A stretch of DNA of 64,000 nucleotides, taken from contig CM028335.1 in NCBI GenBank assembly GCA_016647705.1, positions 14,777,905 to 14,841,904 of the forward strand. The letters are read 5' to 3'. Positions 35,524 through 46,124 of the stretch are shown piece by piece. Every line of letters begins with the position of its first letter. Position 1 is the stretch's first letter. The position numbers were made by a program, and so were the translations under genes. This DNA is from Eucommia ulmoides. Its lineage: Eukaryota > Streptophyta > Magnoliopsida > Garryales > Eucommiaceae. Under the pieces are notes generated by a model. The model ran no database searches, had not been told where the DNA came from, and worked only from the letters and a program-made list of their open reading frames with translations.

Positions 35524-37704
35524 TGTTGGCCCAGTGAGCTACCCAAGAGGGGGGTTGAATTGGTTAGTATTAGAAAATTAATCCAAATAATAAATTTTAA
35601 TCCTAAATTAATTTTTATTTTTATAGTAGCAGATAAGTGTAATAAGCTCTAGGTGTACACCCAAACAACACAAGATAAAATATAGGAAATAAACAATGCA
35701 GTACACACCTATACATCCTGGTTCACCAAGCAACTCTTGACTAATCCAGTCCTCCGAGCCCCACGGAGATTCGCACCCACTAAACTCAAGATTCCTTTAA
35801 AGGTAGGAACCAAACTCTCACAATTTTTTTTTTCACAGGCTCAGAATCAATATTTACAAATTCTTTTTCACATGCTCAGGAATAACCTTTACTTTTTTCA
35901 GGCTCAAGAATAATCTAATTCTTTTTATACCTTAGGCTAAAGAATCAAAACATCACAAACACTCCAAATATCATTTTACTCGGTAAAGATTGAACCGTTA
36001 CAAAATTCCTTACAAATCAATTTAATCAAGGAAGAATTAACACCTAATATTTTTATACTCTTAGAGAAAGATCAAAACCTCAATCTTTTTACTAGAAGAG
36101 ATTAAAACTAACTATCCCTGATTAGACACTCCCAATAGTATCTAATCCGCATAGAACTCACCAATTACAAAAATTGATAATTCTTCCCACTCGGAGCTTC
36201 TACCACCTCAGATTAATTAATACTCAATTAATGTCTCGATATTAGTGATAGAAATAAAGTGAGGAAACAAAATCTAATTATAATAAAGAATGCGGATAGC
36301 ACAATTAAGCACGTAATCAAATTAACACACAAATCGTTTTAAAAGATTTTTATGCTTTTAAAGTTCAAAAACGATTTCTCAAAAAGATTAATTCACCAAG
36401 CAAATAATAATAATGAAATACTCAATTAAAGAATAAACTTGGAATGATCTCACCAGGAAAAGACCAATGGATTGCAAAACAAATCGCTAGACAACTTAAA
36501 TTGGTGACGCCAAATAAATTAGCACTTTAACTCAAGAACTTTAACTCTAGAATAATCTTACAATATTTTTCAGTATAATATCAGAATGATAACTCTTAGA
36601 AAAGCTTAGGAACTGAATAGTTCTTGATATTGTGTCTTTGTTATGTGAAATCCGCAGGTTTATATATAGGGAATTGAAACAAGCCCTCAAATGGCTAATT
36701 TTTAAATGATAAGTATTTAAAAAGCACATATAGACCCCATTTATTGATTCCTTTCATTTTAGGTATATTTGACTTAATTATAGCTTTCAAAACATTCCAA
36801 TTAGTCCCTCAAATATTTCTCAAACTAAAATCGATATGATAGAAAGAATTTTATGAATCAATTTGAGAAATAACCAAAATATATGAACCATATCTATAGG
36901 GATGACAAAATATCAATTATATATCTTTAATACTATCATATCCCCAAAATTTCTCTCATATCTTAACCATAAACGGCTAGTAACGGTTACTATTTGATCA
37001 GAATCCTCGAAATCCTCTAAACCTGAAACAGACTAATCAGTCGATCGACCAACACCCATAAGTCAACCGCTTGATTCAGGATACTAGCCAAGTCAAAATT
37101 CTTTCGCCCATCGGTCCACCGCCCATCCATCATCTGTCGACCGGACGATTAAGAGAGTTCATCTTTTAAGCATAGGTTGACCTACCTATCGATTGGGAGA
37201 TTGAAAGACTTCTTTTTCTATGCTCCAGTCGACTTACCTGTCGACTTGTCAATGCTGGGAACCTCTTCTAAATTTGTTGTTAATTCATTTTTTTCAACGT
37301 TTTTGCATATTTAATTGATTTCTTTTCTCAATTAACTCCACTAAATTCTTAAACTTAATTTTAATTAATTATCAATATTTCTTTTTCAATTACACATAGG
37401 AGTAGATAATTTCACTAATTAGGATCCTATCAAAACACACATAAATTTAATTTTTTTTTGTGTCGTGTGTGATCCTAATCGGAATACATTAAGAGTAAAA
37501 ATTAATCTGAGTTGTTTTTCCTTAAATTCTTTAAAATTTTCAGTCTCTTAATGTTCATCATCTTTGTCAGTCTTTTTTGCATACATTCATTACTTGTCAT
37601 CATATTTTCATAATTGGAACTAATAAATTGAAACACTTAATCAAACCGTTAGTTTCATAAAAAACATCAATCTTTAATTGCTCATCAAAATCTTAGGATC
37701 AACA
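35524..37704 (-). mobile_element. Reversed Copia-type solo LTR inside reverse transcriptase
   Basis: Read on the minus strand it starts TGTTGATCCTAAGATTTTGA and ends CACTGGGCCAACA, the same family as the LTRs at 19315-23268. Flanks are ATGTT on both sides (35519-35523 and 37705-37709), a perfect 5-bp TSD. Removing 35524-37709 restores continuity between QMDV and KSAFLNGF of reverse transcriptase. Length is 2181 bp, with GTCGACC-like word clusters at about 37030-37250. Confidence 0.92.
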
Positions 37705-38750
37705 ATGTTAAAAGTGCGTTTTTAAATGGTTTTATATCCATAGAAGTTTATGTTGAACAACCTCCTGGTTTTGAAGATGAAAAATTTTCAAATCATGTTT
37801 TTAAACTTTCTAAAGCACTTTACGGTTTCAAACAAATGCCTAGAGCTTGATATGAGAGGTTAAGTGGATTTCTTCTAGAAAAGGGTTTTAAATGTGGTTT
37901 AAGCGATATAACTCTATTTATTAAACAAGCTGAAAATAACATCTTATTAGTGCAAATCTATGTTGCCAACATTATTTTTGATGCTACTAATGAGATCTTG
38001 TGCCAAGAGTTTGCTAAGCTTATGCAAGAAGAATTCGAGATGAGTATGATGGGAGAACTAATATTCTTTCTCGAATTGTTAATTAAGCAAACAAAAGACA
38101 GAATATTTATAAATCAAATAAAGCATACCAATGACCTAATAAAAAAATACGAAATGGAAAACTCAAAGATATACAATACACCGAAGAGCACTTCAACCAA
38201 ATTGGATGCCACTAAAATGGTAAGAAGGTAAATGAGAGAGAATATTGAGATATGATTGGTAGTATTCTTTATCTTACGACAAGAAGACCCGATATCATGT
38301 TTGATGTTTGTCTATGTGCTCGTTTTGAATCTTGTCCTAAGGAATCACAGTTAATTGCCGTTAAATATATATTTCGATATTTGCTTGGTACATGTGATTT
38401 AGGTTTATGGTATCCTAAGAAAGAATGTTTTGATATGCTTAGCTATTCTGACGCTGATTTTGCCGGTTGCAAAGTCGAGCGTAGAAGCACAAGTGGTACT
38501 TGTCATTTTTTAGGACACACGTTCGTTTTTAGGTCAAGCGAGAAACAAAATTCGGTTACATTATCCATTGCTGAAGCCAAAAGGGCGATATCACATTGGA
38601 ATTTATTGACACTAATAATCAACTAGCCGATATCTTCACTAAACCTCTTAGGGAAGAAATTTTTTCAAAAATATTATGTGGTTTAGGATTTCAAAACCAT
38701 ATTCTTCAAAGTGATAAAAAATCTAATTTTGATAACTTGAATCCTTAAGG
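37705..38750 (+). pseudogene. Copia pol part 2: rest of RT and RNase H
   Basis: The frame resumes as KSAFLNGFISIEVYVEQPPG, then FKLSKALYGFKQMPRAxYERL with a stop for Trp, then a degenerate catalytic box (QIYVANIIF where YVDD is expected), then GELIFFLELLIKQ. At 38252-38626 is the RNase H part: MIGSILYLTTRRPDIMFDVC, SYSDADFAGCKVERRSTSGT and NSVTLSIAEAKRAIS. The loss of the DD pair and the scattered stops make it inactive. Confidence 0.88.
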
Positions 38751-40750
38751 CAACAACAAAATTTGGTTATGGGTAATGTTGAACAATTATAAATTATATG
38801 GGATTGATATATTCACCAACAAACCATACAACGACTAAAAATTATGCAAAACCATCAAAACAGGGCACGGAATGAGAAACAGACCAGGCCGACTATCTGC
38901 TGAAAATATTACAGTATAAGTAGTCGACTACTTATTCTAGTGGTTGAGTGTCCGGGTGGTTACGGATTAAATGCATTCTTAATGGTTTTTAGGGTTAGAC
39001 ACACAATTTCTAGGCCTATGAAATCACATATTTTCACCATATTTTCACCATATTTCATTCACATCACATTGAGAGAAGGCTTACCTTGAGAGCTATTGAA
39101 AAATTCCAAACCCTAACTTTTGTTCTTGGGAAATTCTAGCCATGGCACCAAGGAGATCAAGGGAAAAGCAAAAAGTGGATGCTTTCATTCCAACAATTAG
39201 ATCATTATCATTTCTCCCATCCCAAACATGAGGAACAATTTTGCTTTGATTTCCCTCACCGCAAGGTAATTTTCGGTTGTCTGGTTGATTTTGATTCGCT
39301 CTCAAATCACAACCTTCATACCTATGCTTAAATAAATCATGCCGGTTGGCATTATTTCGTTGCAATATCTTCACTTCTATATATCGTTCTTGTCTAAATA
39401 GTATATGCTAATCTTGTGTATGAACATGGGGTTTACACTTTTTAAGTAAACGGTGTTGAAGTTTTTTTTTATTACCGAACTCCTACTAATATCCTTCATT
39501 TACCCAGAGGCACCATTGAACCAAAAATCAATAACAATTAGTTGTCAACAAACTTGAACTTTAATCAATAGAATGTATTGGCTACTCTTGTTGGATCATC
39601 CTTTCGTTCTGGTCACCGTAACTCCGTAGCCGACATACCCCTTGAATTTTGTTTGATTCACTCTATAATAAACTATTCTATTGTGCCAAGAGTAGGAAGT
39701 TGAGCTCTTATTAGCTTCTTTGATCTTTTCATTCTTAAGAGCTTTCTTGACAATACTTATATTGATCTTGCATTTGTGATTGAAAAATACATGTTGGCTT
39801 CAAAACACAAAACGAAAGGTTCTTTACCTTATGGTATCGCTCTCACCGCAATGTTCACTCATTTTCAAGTCCCACTCAACAATGAAAATCCATCTTCTAT
39901 CATTTCTATACATGAAATCCTTGATTCGTCTACCGGTTTAAATATGGGATATAGCTTTGTAAATGGTCGTTGGCGAAAACGAGTAGACAAGACGACAATT
40001 ACCAAGTCGTCGATTTTGCACTTACCAATGTTTTGGTAGAACTAAGGCGTACTGATGCTTACCAAGGAGATACAAAAAATATTAAAGAAGAACAAGAAGA
40101 AGATGAGGAAGGAGATGACAAAATGGAAGATTGTACCACCTCAAACCGGTGGAACCTCAACTTTCGAAGTCGAGGAAGGTTTCAATGCTCCAAATTATAA
40201 TTATAATGATCTTGTCTCTCAAATGGACAATATGGGCATGCGGTTTGAAGGATGAATGGATAAAATGTCCATACGATTTGAAGGAATGATGGATAATCTC
40301 TCAGACTGTTTCGATGCCCATGCACATAACGTGGATGAGGGTGGTTTCATACTCTAATAGGATTCTTCAATCAATTCACCAAAATTTTTTACACATACTT
40401 TCTGCCTCCATCACCTCAAAACTAAGTCTCAATTCATTTTTGACGTGACAAAGGAGGATAAATACCTAAACTTGATGTTAGACACTCATCTTAGTTGTTA
40501 ATGTTTGCATTTTCATTATGGTGTGTCGTTTATTATTATGTATGCTTGAACTATTATCTTTGACTATTAATCCATGTGATATTATGTGTGATTGTTAAAT
40601 ATGATCTTAATTGTATTATGTTTTGAAAATGACAAAAACTTTACTAACTTGAAGAGAATGAAAATAAAAATATTTCAAAAACCGATCTCATTCTCAGGGG
40701 GGCTAGTAAAGTGTTTATTACTAGTAAAACATCAAATAAGTTGTCATCAT
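38751..40750 (+). pseudogene. ORF3 region between pol and the 3' LTR
   Basis: This 2-kb region lies where SIRE-like Copia elements carry a third ORF. The best piece (39776-40039) reads LASKHKTKGSLPYGIALTAM then FTHFQVPLNNENP, resembling the conserved LPYGxxLTxIFxxF block of the ORF3-like / plant transposon proteins. It is followed by an acidic, lysine-rich stretch and a coiled-coil-like MDNMGMRFEG repeat (40230-40310). Frames are broken. A purine-rich TCAGGGGGGC occurs at 40692 and AAAAAATGGAGAGA directly precedes the LTR. Confidence 0.55.
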
Positions 40751-40764
40751 AAAAAATGGAGAGA

Positions 40765-42880
40765 TTTTAGTTTAAGCGATTTCAATTATAGGATCCCCGG
40801 ATAAATGTGATTTTAACGATAATACCACATTTGACGTTTTAAATGAACTTACAATGTTTTTGAAGTATAAATCATCCGAGTATCACCAAAACATATCATA
40901 AAGATGAATTCAAGTCGAAATGTATGATTTAACTTAAAGCAATTTTTCATCAATTTTTCATTTTAACAATGTTCATGAGATATTGAACTCGAAACTCTAT
41001 AGGATACACACACACACAGAGTGTACGAAATTATGATATATAAATGTAACATATTCAATGTGTCTAAATATCACAATGTGAATTATGTATTTAATCATTA
41101 CATGCAAAATTAGAAAAATCACCTCTTGACCATAATTATGTGAAATTGAAAAATCACGTTCTTAACATGATCATACGATACATTGTATTTTTGGATCATC
41201 CAAACATAACGAATATCATTGTCACATGCTTTAAAAGTGTTTAGAATGATAAACGGTCATAAATCGAGATCAAAAATCCAAAACGGATGAAAACAAAAAG
41301 TCACAAGAATTACAGCACAAGTAGTCAACTACTTGTGCCAAATGTAGTCGACTACATTGCAGCAAAATATTTTGTCTCTTCTACTCTATTTTTGGCTTAA
41401 CGATTTAGCGACGTTTGTTTGTTCTAATTATTATATGATGATTCCTACACCTTATAATTATTGTTTAATATCGTATCATCATTCAATTTGATCCAAACAA
41501 CATTGAATTAAAGAAGAATTGGTCAAAACACTTTGAATCTATTAAGAACTCAATTTGTAGATTTTTGTCATGAACCGAAAATTGGATTTACATATTAAAT
41601 CTACTTCAGAATGTTCAAATCATGTTATGATGTGTTAATTTAATATGTCTACATAATATATGCATGATCAATAGATATGTTTATCATTATATCCAATATT
41701 AATTGACAAAATTGCTCAAAGACTCTGAAATTTCAGTTTTCTTCATGTGAAATGTGTTCTAAGTGTTCAACCTCTTGAAATGCTTGTATATACTCAAATG
41801 GATTGTATACATGCACAAAATATATTATATATGATGTATTTGGATGCCCAATTTCGTAATCATGTATGTATGCAAGTATGAGGTAGTATTTGTTAAAACT
41901 ACTAAGTGCGAACATCTTTAATTAAACAATGATTTATTTTATAAGTAGGGTAAACTATTTTAAATGCTCAACCATTTCGTTGTCTCCCAATTAATTGCTC
42001 ACGTACCTTCTCCTTAAATTAATGAGCATGTCTTGAGATGAGTCTAAACAACTTTCACTACACATTTATTGAGTATTGAATCCACCACACCATGTTCACA
42101 TATTTTCTTCATGGAATCAAGGGAATATGTCAACATTCAAATTTGAATACATGTGATTAATTGTAAAACCACTATTGTATTCATTACATCCATGAATTGT
42201 GCAACTTCTTAAGATTGTGGTGTAATTAATTATTATGTAAAGTTGTTTGAATCAAGACTATCCTAGAGTTAATGGAGAGTAGACCCATATTTGTGTCTTG
42301 ACAACTTGAAGAGAAGCTCCCAACAGTCATATCCTCTCAAGCTTTTCATTCGTGATATCCTCCATACATTTTTTACAAATATATATAAGGAAGAAGATTG
42401 TTGGAAGATAAAGGAATAATTTTTTTTTTTTTTTTTTTTTATCTTATGAGTGTTGAAGCTCCATTTTGTGAGACGATAAGAATTTTGATTGTAAAATTTG
42501 AGTAAGGGTTTTGTTCAAGAGAAGAGATTTGTGAGTGAAACATATTCACTCTAGATTATAAGTCTTAGGATATGAACTTCTCAAGCGCGATGATAGATAG
42601 TTTGGTCTTTACCCGTAAGAAGATTAAAGATAGTAAAATCATCGAAGGAGCTCAAAGGGTTTTTGCCCAACTACTATAAATATCGGTGTCAATCTCTCTA
42701 ACTCTACTCTTCATATTTCTGTTTATATTTATATTTGTGTTTGTGATTATTGTTTTTATTGAATATCTGCTGTTACTTTACATAATCACATAAACACTTA
42801 GTTTATATTGAGTATAATTAATTAACAAAAATTTACCCAACCCAATTCACCCACCCTCTTGGGTAATTCTTGGGCCATTA
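40765..42880 (+). repeat. 3' LTR of SIRE-like element (2.1 kb)
   Basis: It begins TTTTAGTTTAAGCG (counterpart of TGTTAGCCCAAGCG in the 5' LTR) and ends TTGGGCCATTA. It contains palindromic AGTCAACT / TGTAGTCGACTACA words at about 41320-41360 and a T-tract at 42421-42440. Confidence 0.83.
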
Positions 42881-42885
42881 CATAG

Positions 42886-44350
42886 TAATGTGTTGGGACT
42901 TGTTCAAATTCATAGCCAAAATATAAGATTTCATAAATTCTAATGGAGACCCTGACTTATAAACGGGTCATACGGGCCCAGTGGACTAGTGGTTGACTGT
43001 TGTGGGTATTGACCTCCTAGTTGTATGCCTGATCTAGAAGGCATCTACTGAGCATACGACGTGGATGGTCCTGCCCCTGAAGGTCCTGCTACTGAAGGTC
43101 CTCCAAAGAACTATTGTCCCCCAAAAGATCTCTGCCCGCTGTACTACTGCTGACCACTATACTGTTGGTTTTGCATAAATAAGAACATTTGTATTATGTT
43201 ACTTGTAACTTCCGAACCTTGCTTTCATCGTATTTGTCAGCCTCCCATATCCTTTTTCCATTAATACCCTCATTTTAGCTATATCATCCTTTATCCTAGA
43301 CACTCTAGAATCAATCGCCTCAGTGTATTGTTGGAAGTCATCAAATTGACTCTGAAGTAGATTGATTTTCTAATCAGTGCTCAACTCCTTATCTTCCTCA
43401 ATCATTCTCTTTATCTCCTCACATCTTTTCTTTACCCATTTATTTTTCTTATACTCATATTCCATTAAAATTACATTGTTCACATTTAACCATCCTGGAC
43501 TCATCATGACAAGTGCCTTATCTTCAGGGTAACTCTCAATTTTAAAGTGATTAAAAATTCTTTGAAGCGCATGACTATAGGGTAATACTTTTCATGGATT
43601 TTTCAATTTATATTCCGTATACTCAAATATGATATGAGCCAAATCAAGATTTCTACCCTCAACAATCTAAATCAACAAATACAAATCAAATTATTTGCAT
43701 TCGCATGACTATCACCTCTAGGGACGATAGAGTGGGTAATTATGGTATAACTGAGACGATGTTCAAGAATTAATGACCTGACTCTTCCTCCAATCAAATT
43801 AAGTTTGCTACGAACTCCACTTTCTTTTAGATTTCCGACAAGCCACAAGGTGTTGTTATAAAGGAAGTACATTTCCCTTCTTAAACTTCAAAATTCTTCT
43901 AAGATCATCCATATCTAACTTAATTTTGACACCTTTAACAAAAAATTCCAACTCCCTTTCACCAAATGTGAGATTATTATAAAATATTTTTACCCAATGT
44001 GGTATTCAAGGATTACTTTGAGTAAGAAAATCAGTGTACCCATCTTTTTGATAAATTTTTCAACATCAACATTTTTCTTTTTAAGGTTAACAAAATCAAC
44101 TGGCTTAGAGAACACGACCTTTCGATTCACAGTTTCATTTCCATATTTTTTTTCTCATCTTCTTTACTTAAAAAATGTATGGTATCAAACTTAGCTTTTC
44201 CCAGGCATGGTTGCTTTACTCTTACCTTAGGCATTTTTTTTTCCCAACAAAGATATTCATTAAGCGATTCAAAACCCAAAAACTCAAGAAGATCAAGCCT
44301 AAATAGTTGATCTAATGAAACCCTAAAGGAGAGAAAGAAAACCAACATTT
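42886..44350 (-). pseudogene. ORF3 / plant transposon protein-like remnant of the minus-strand element
   Basis: Minus-strand pieces include KKMPKVRVKQPCLGKAKFDT (near 44230), RKVVFSKPVDFVNLKKKNVD (near 44100), and at 43672-43872 a stretch ending SYTIITHSIVPRGDSHANAN. The IxPRGxS block followed by a hydrophobic helix recalls the putative plant transposon protein domain found in ORF3 or gag-like parts of LTR elements. Below it come glutamine-, proline- and glycine-rich repeats (42990-43160). Several stops and frame changes occur. Confidence 0.5.
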
Positions 44351-45039
44351 TTTATGAAGATCCTTTGAAATTTTTAGAAATGAATTCTCTTTAGATCTTG
44401 AAGGGTTTCTAAATAGAGAAGGGAAGAAATTGAAATGGGAGATAAATGGGGACACAAAGGGGTATTAACCCACAACAGTTGGTTGACCGATAGATTTGTC
44501 CCCTGTTGGTTGAGCAACAAGACAGTTTCATTCTATTCGACAAATTTGTTCCATTTGGCCTATTTGCTCCACTTTTATCCCTTATTTTTTGTTTACACAA
44601 AGAATAAGTTTAAAATCATTTTTGTCCTATAAAATATTTTCACACACACACATACACACACACAAATAAACTAATTTGAAAAATGCAAAACATCGATCTC
44701 CCTAACAAAATTAACATATTTAAATTTCAAAAAAATTGACATACCTGGTTCATCCTTGGGAGCAGTTTGTGTGTGTACCTTTGGTAGAATTTCAACTTCA
44801 AGCTTGTTATCCTTTGAATTTGCCATTTTTCCTTTTGCTTGATTTACCTTTTCGATTTCTTCCTTACGCACAACGACTTTCTTCTAAATTGGTTCAGTGA
44901 TGATCTTCTTACCTTTATAAGGTGCTCTGGGCTCTTTTCCCTCGTTGTGATTTTCCGCCACCTTATACGCTGTCTTTTTGTGATATTGATTTATACCCAT
45001 TTTTTGAGGATAAGCATCAATTGATCCCCTATACTGAGC
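44351..45039 (-). other. Decayed linker between gag-like ORF and ORF3
   Basis: A short lysine/glutamate-rich frame is seen at 44671-44871 (KEEIEKVNQAKGKMANSKDN). A (CA)n tract sits at 44641-44665. No protease, integrase or RT can be found between the gag-like ORF and ORF3, so pol has been lost or was never present. Confidence 0.5.
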
Positions 45040-46064
45040 TCACTGCTTTCTGAACTTTCTGTTTTGCATATTTTGATTCATCCTCATTAGCGCATTGAAT
45101 CTGGTGTCCCTTATTGGCATGTAATATTCATTGTACGTTCTTGATTGAGCAAATCTATCATTTGTACCAGCATAAAATTTTGCTTTCCTTTGTATCCAGT
45201 TATTTCTAGATCCAACTAGGTAACCATGCAACAGATAAGACATTTTCTCAAAATGACTATGCTTCCCATAATAAAAATATCTAGCATTATTTGCATGTTT
45301 CTTAGGATAATCATTATTCCGTATGGGAGCACGATATTCATGGTGATATTGAGGAGTTGGTTTAGTAACTATTGGTTTTTCAATAAGTTTAGTTCTCTTA
45401 ATATCCTTGAATTTATTCACTGAATCGTTAAACTCCTTTTGAGTCTTTTCAAGTGATTGCTCCAACGAATTGACGTTCACCTGTAGGCCAAATTTTTTCT
45501 TATGCATAAATTTAAGATCATTCTTAAGAATTCGATAATCTTTTTCAATAGAATGAATTTTTAAACGAGCTCTATCAAACTTACACCATACATTGTCCAA
45601 CTCAATGTTCAAGTCCTCATTTAAGGTTTCAAAAAATTTTCTTTTCAAATCACTTTGTTGAAAATCATAAATGCTATTTTTCAAAACTTCGTTCTCTTCT
45701 TCAAGAGAATCGATTTTTTCAAGAAACTTACCAATTTAAGATAAAGCATTTAAAAATTCAACAGTTTCAAAACACTTGTCCAAACTCTTCTTTTAAGAGA
45801 TTTAGTGGTATTAAACTTTTTATTTTCAAGAATCGCAATCTTTTACCCGAGTTTCAAATTTTATTTTCCAAAAATATAAGTAAGGGTAATCAGTATCTCA
45901 ATAACTTTATCTGCAGCCTCATTATCACAATTTTTTTTTTTTTTTTTTTTTTTTTTATCATTCTCATCAACGGAACCCTGATTATTAGAGCAAACAAGAG
46001 ATTCACTAATAGCATCAAGACATGCAGAAGATTCACATACAACATTATTATCAGTACAATCCAT
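45040..46064 (-). pseudogene. Gag-like coiled-coil ORF of the minus-strand element
   Basis: The longest open part (45684 down to 45040, 214 residues) is a lysine/glutamate/asparagine-rich coiled coil (ERxLKIHSIEKDYRIL-like, then SLEQSLEKTQKEFNDSVNKF) followed by YFYYGKHSHFEKMS, a CCHC knuckle that lost its first and last cysteines, and a basic tail. Upstream, just after the primer site, is MDCTDNNVVCESSACLDAIS (46064), which leads into a poly-lysine stretch from a T25 tract (45931-45957) and several stops. This is the C-terminal gag style of SIRE-like Copia relatives; the N-terminal gag domain is absent. Confidence 0.65.
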
Positions 46065-46105
46065 ACGATCATGTTTAGCTAGGATATTAAGCCTAATCGA
46101 GCTAA

Positions 46106-46122
46106 AGTTAGTTCTGATATCA
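46106..46122 (-). other. Primer-binding site of minus-strand element
   Basis: On the minus strand TTGATATCAGAACTAAC follows the LTR end after two bases. It is a degenerate initiator-tRNA-type site containing ATCAGA. Confidence 0.55.
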
Positions 46123-46124
46123 AT

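Larger units (their letters stand above)
28799..42880 (+). mobile_element. SIRE-like Copia retrotransposon with ORF3, split by two solo LTRs
   Basis: LTR remnants at both ends (28799-29205 and 40765-42880) enclose a primer site, gag, protease, integrase, RT and RNase H in Copia order, then an extra ORF3 region before the 3' LTR. Flanks CCTAG (28794-28798) and CATAG (42881-42885) agree at 4 of 5 bases. Coding parts are interrupted by solo LTRs at 29589-32338 and 35524-37704 and carry scattered stops and frameshifts. It inserted into the minus-strand element whose pieces lie on either side. Confidence 0.85.
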
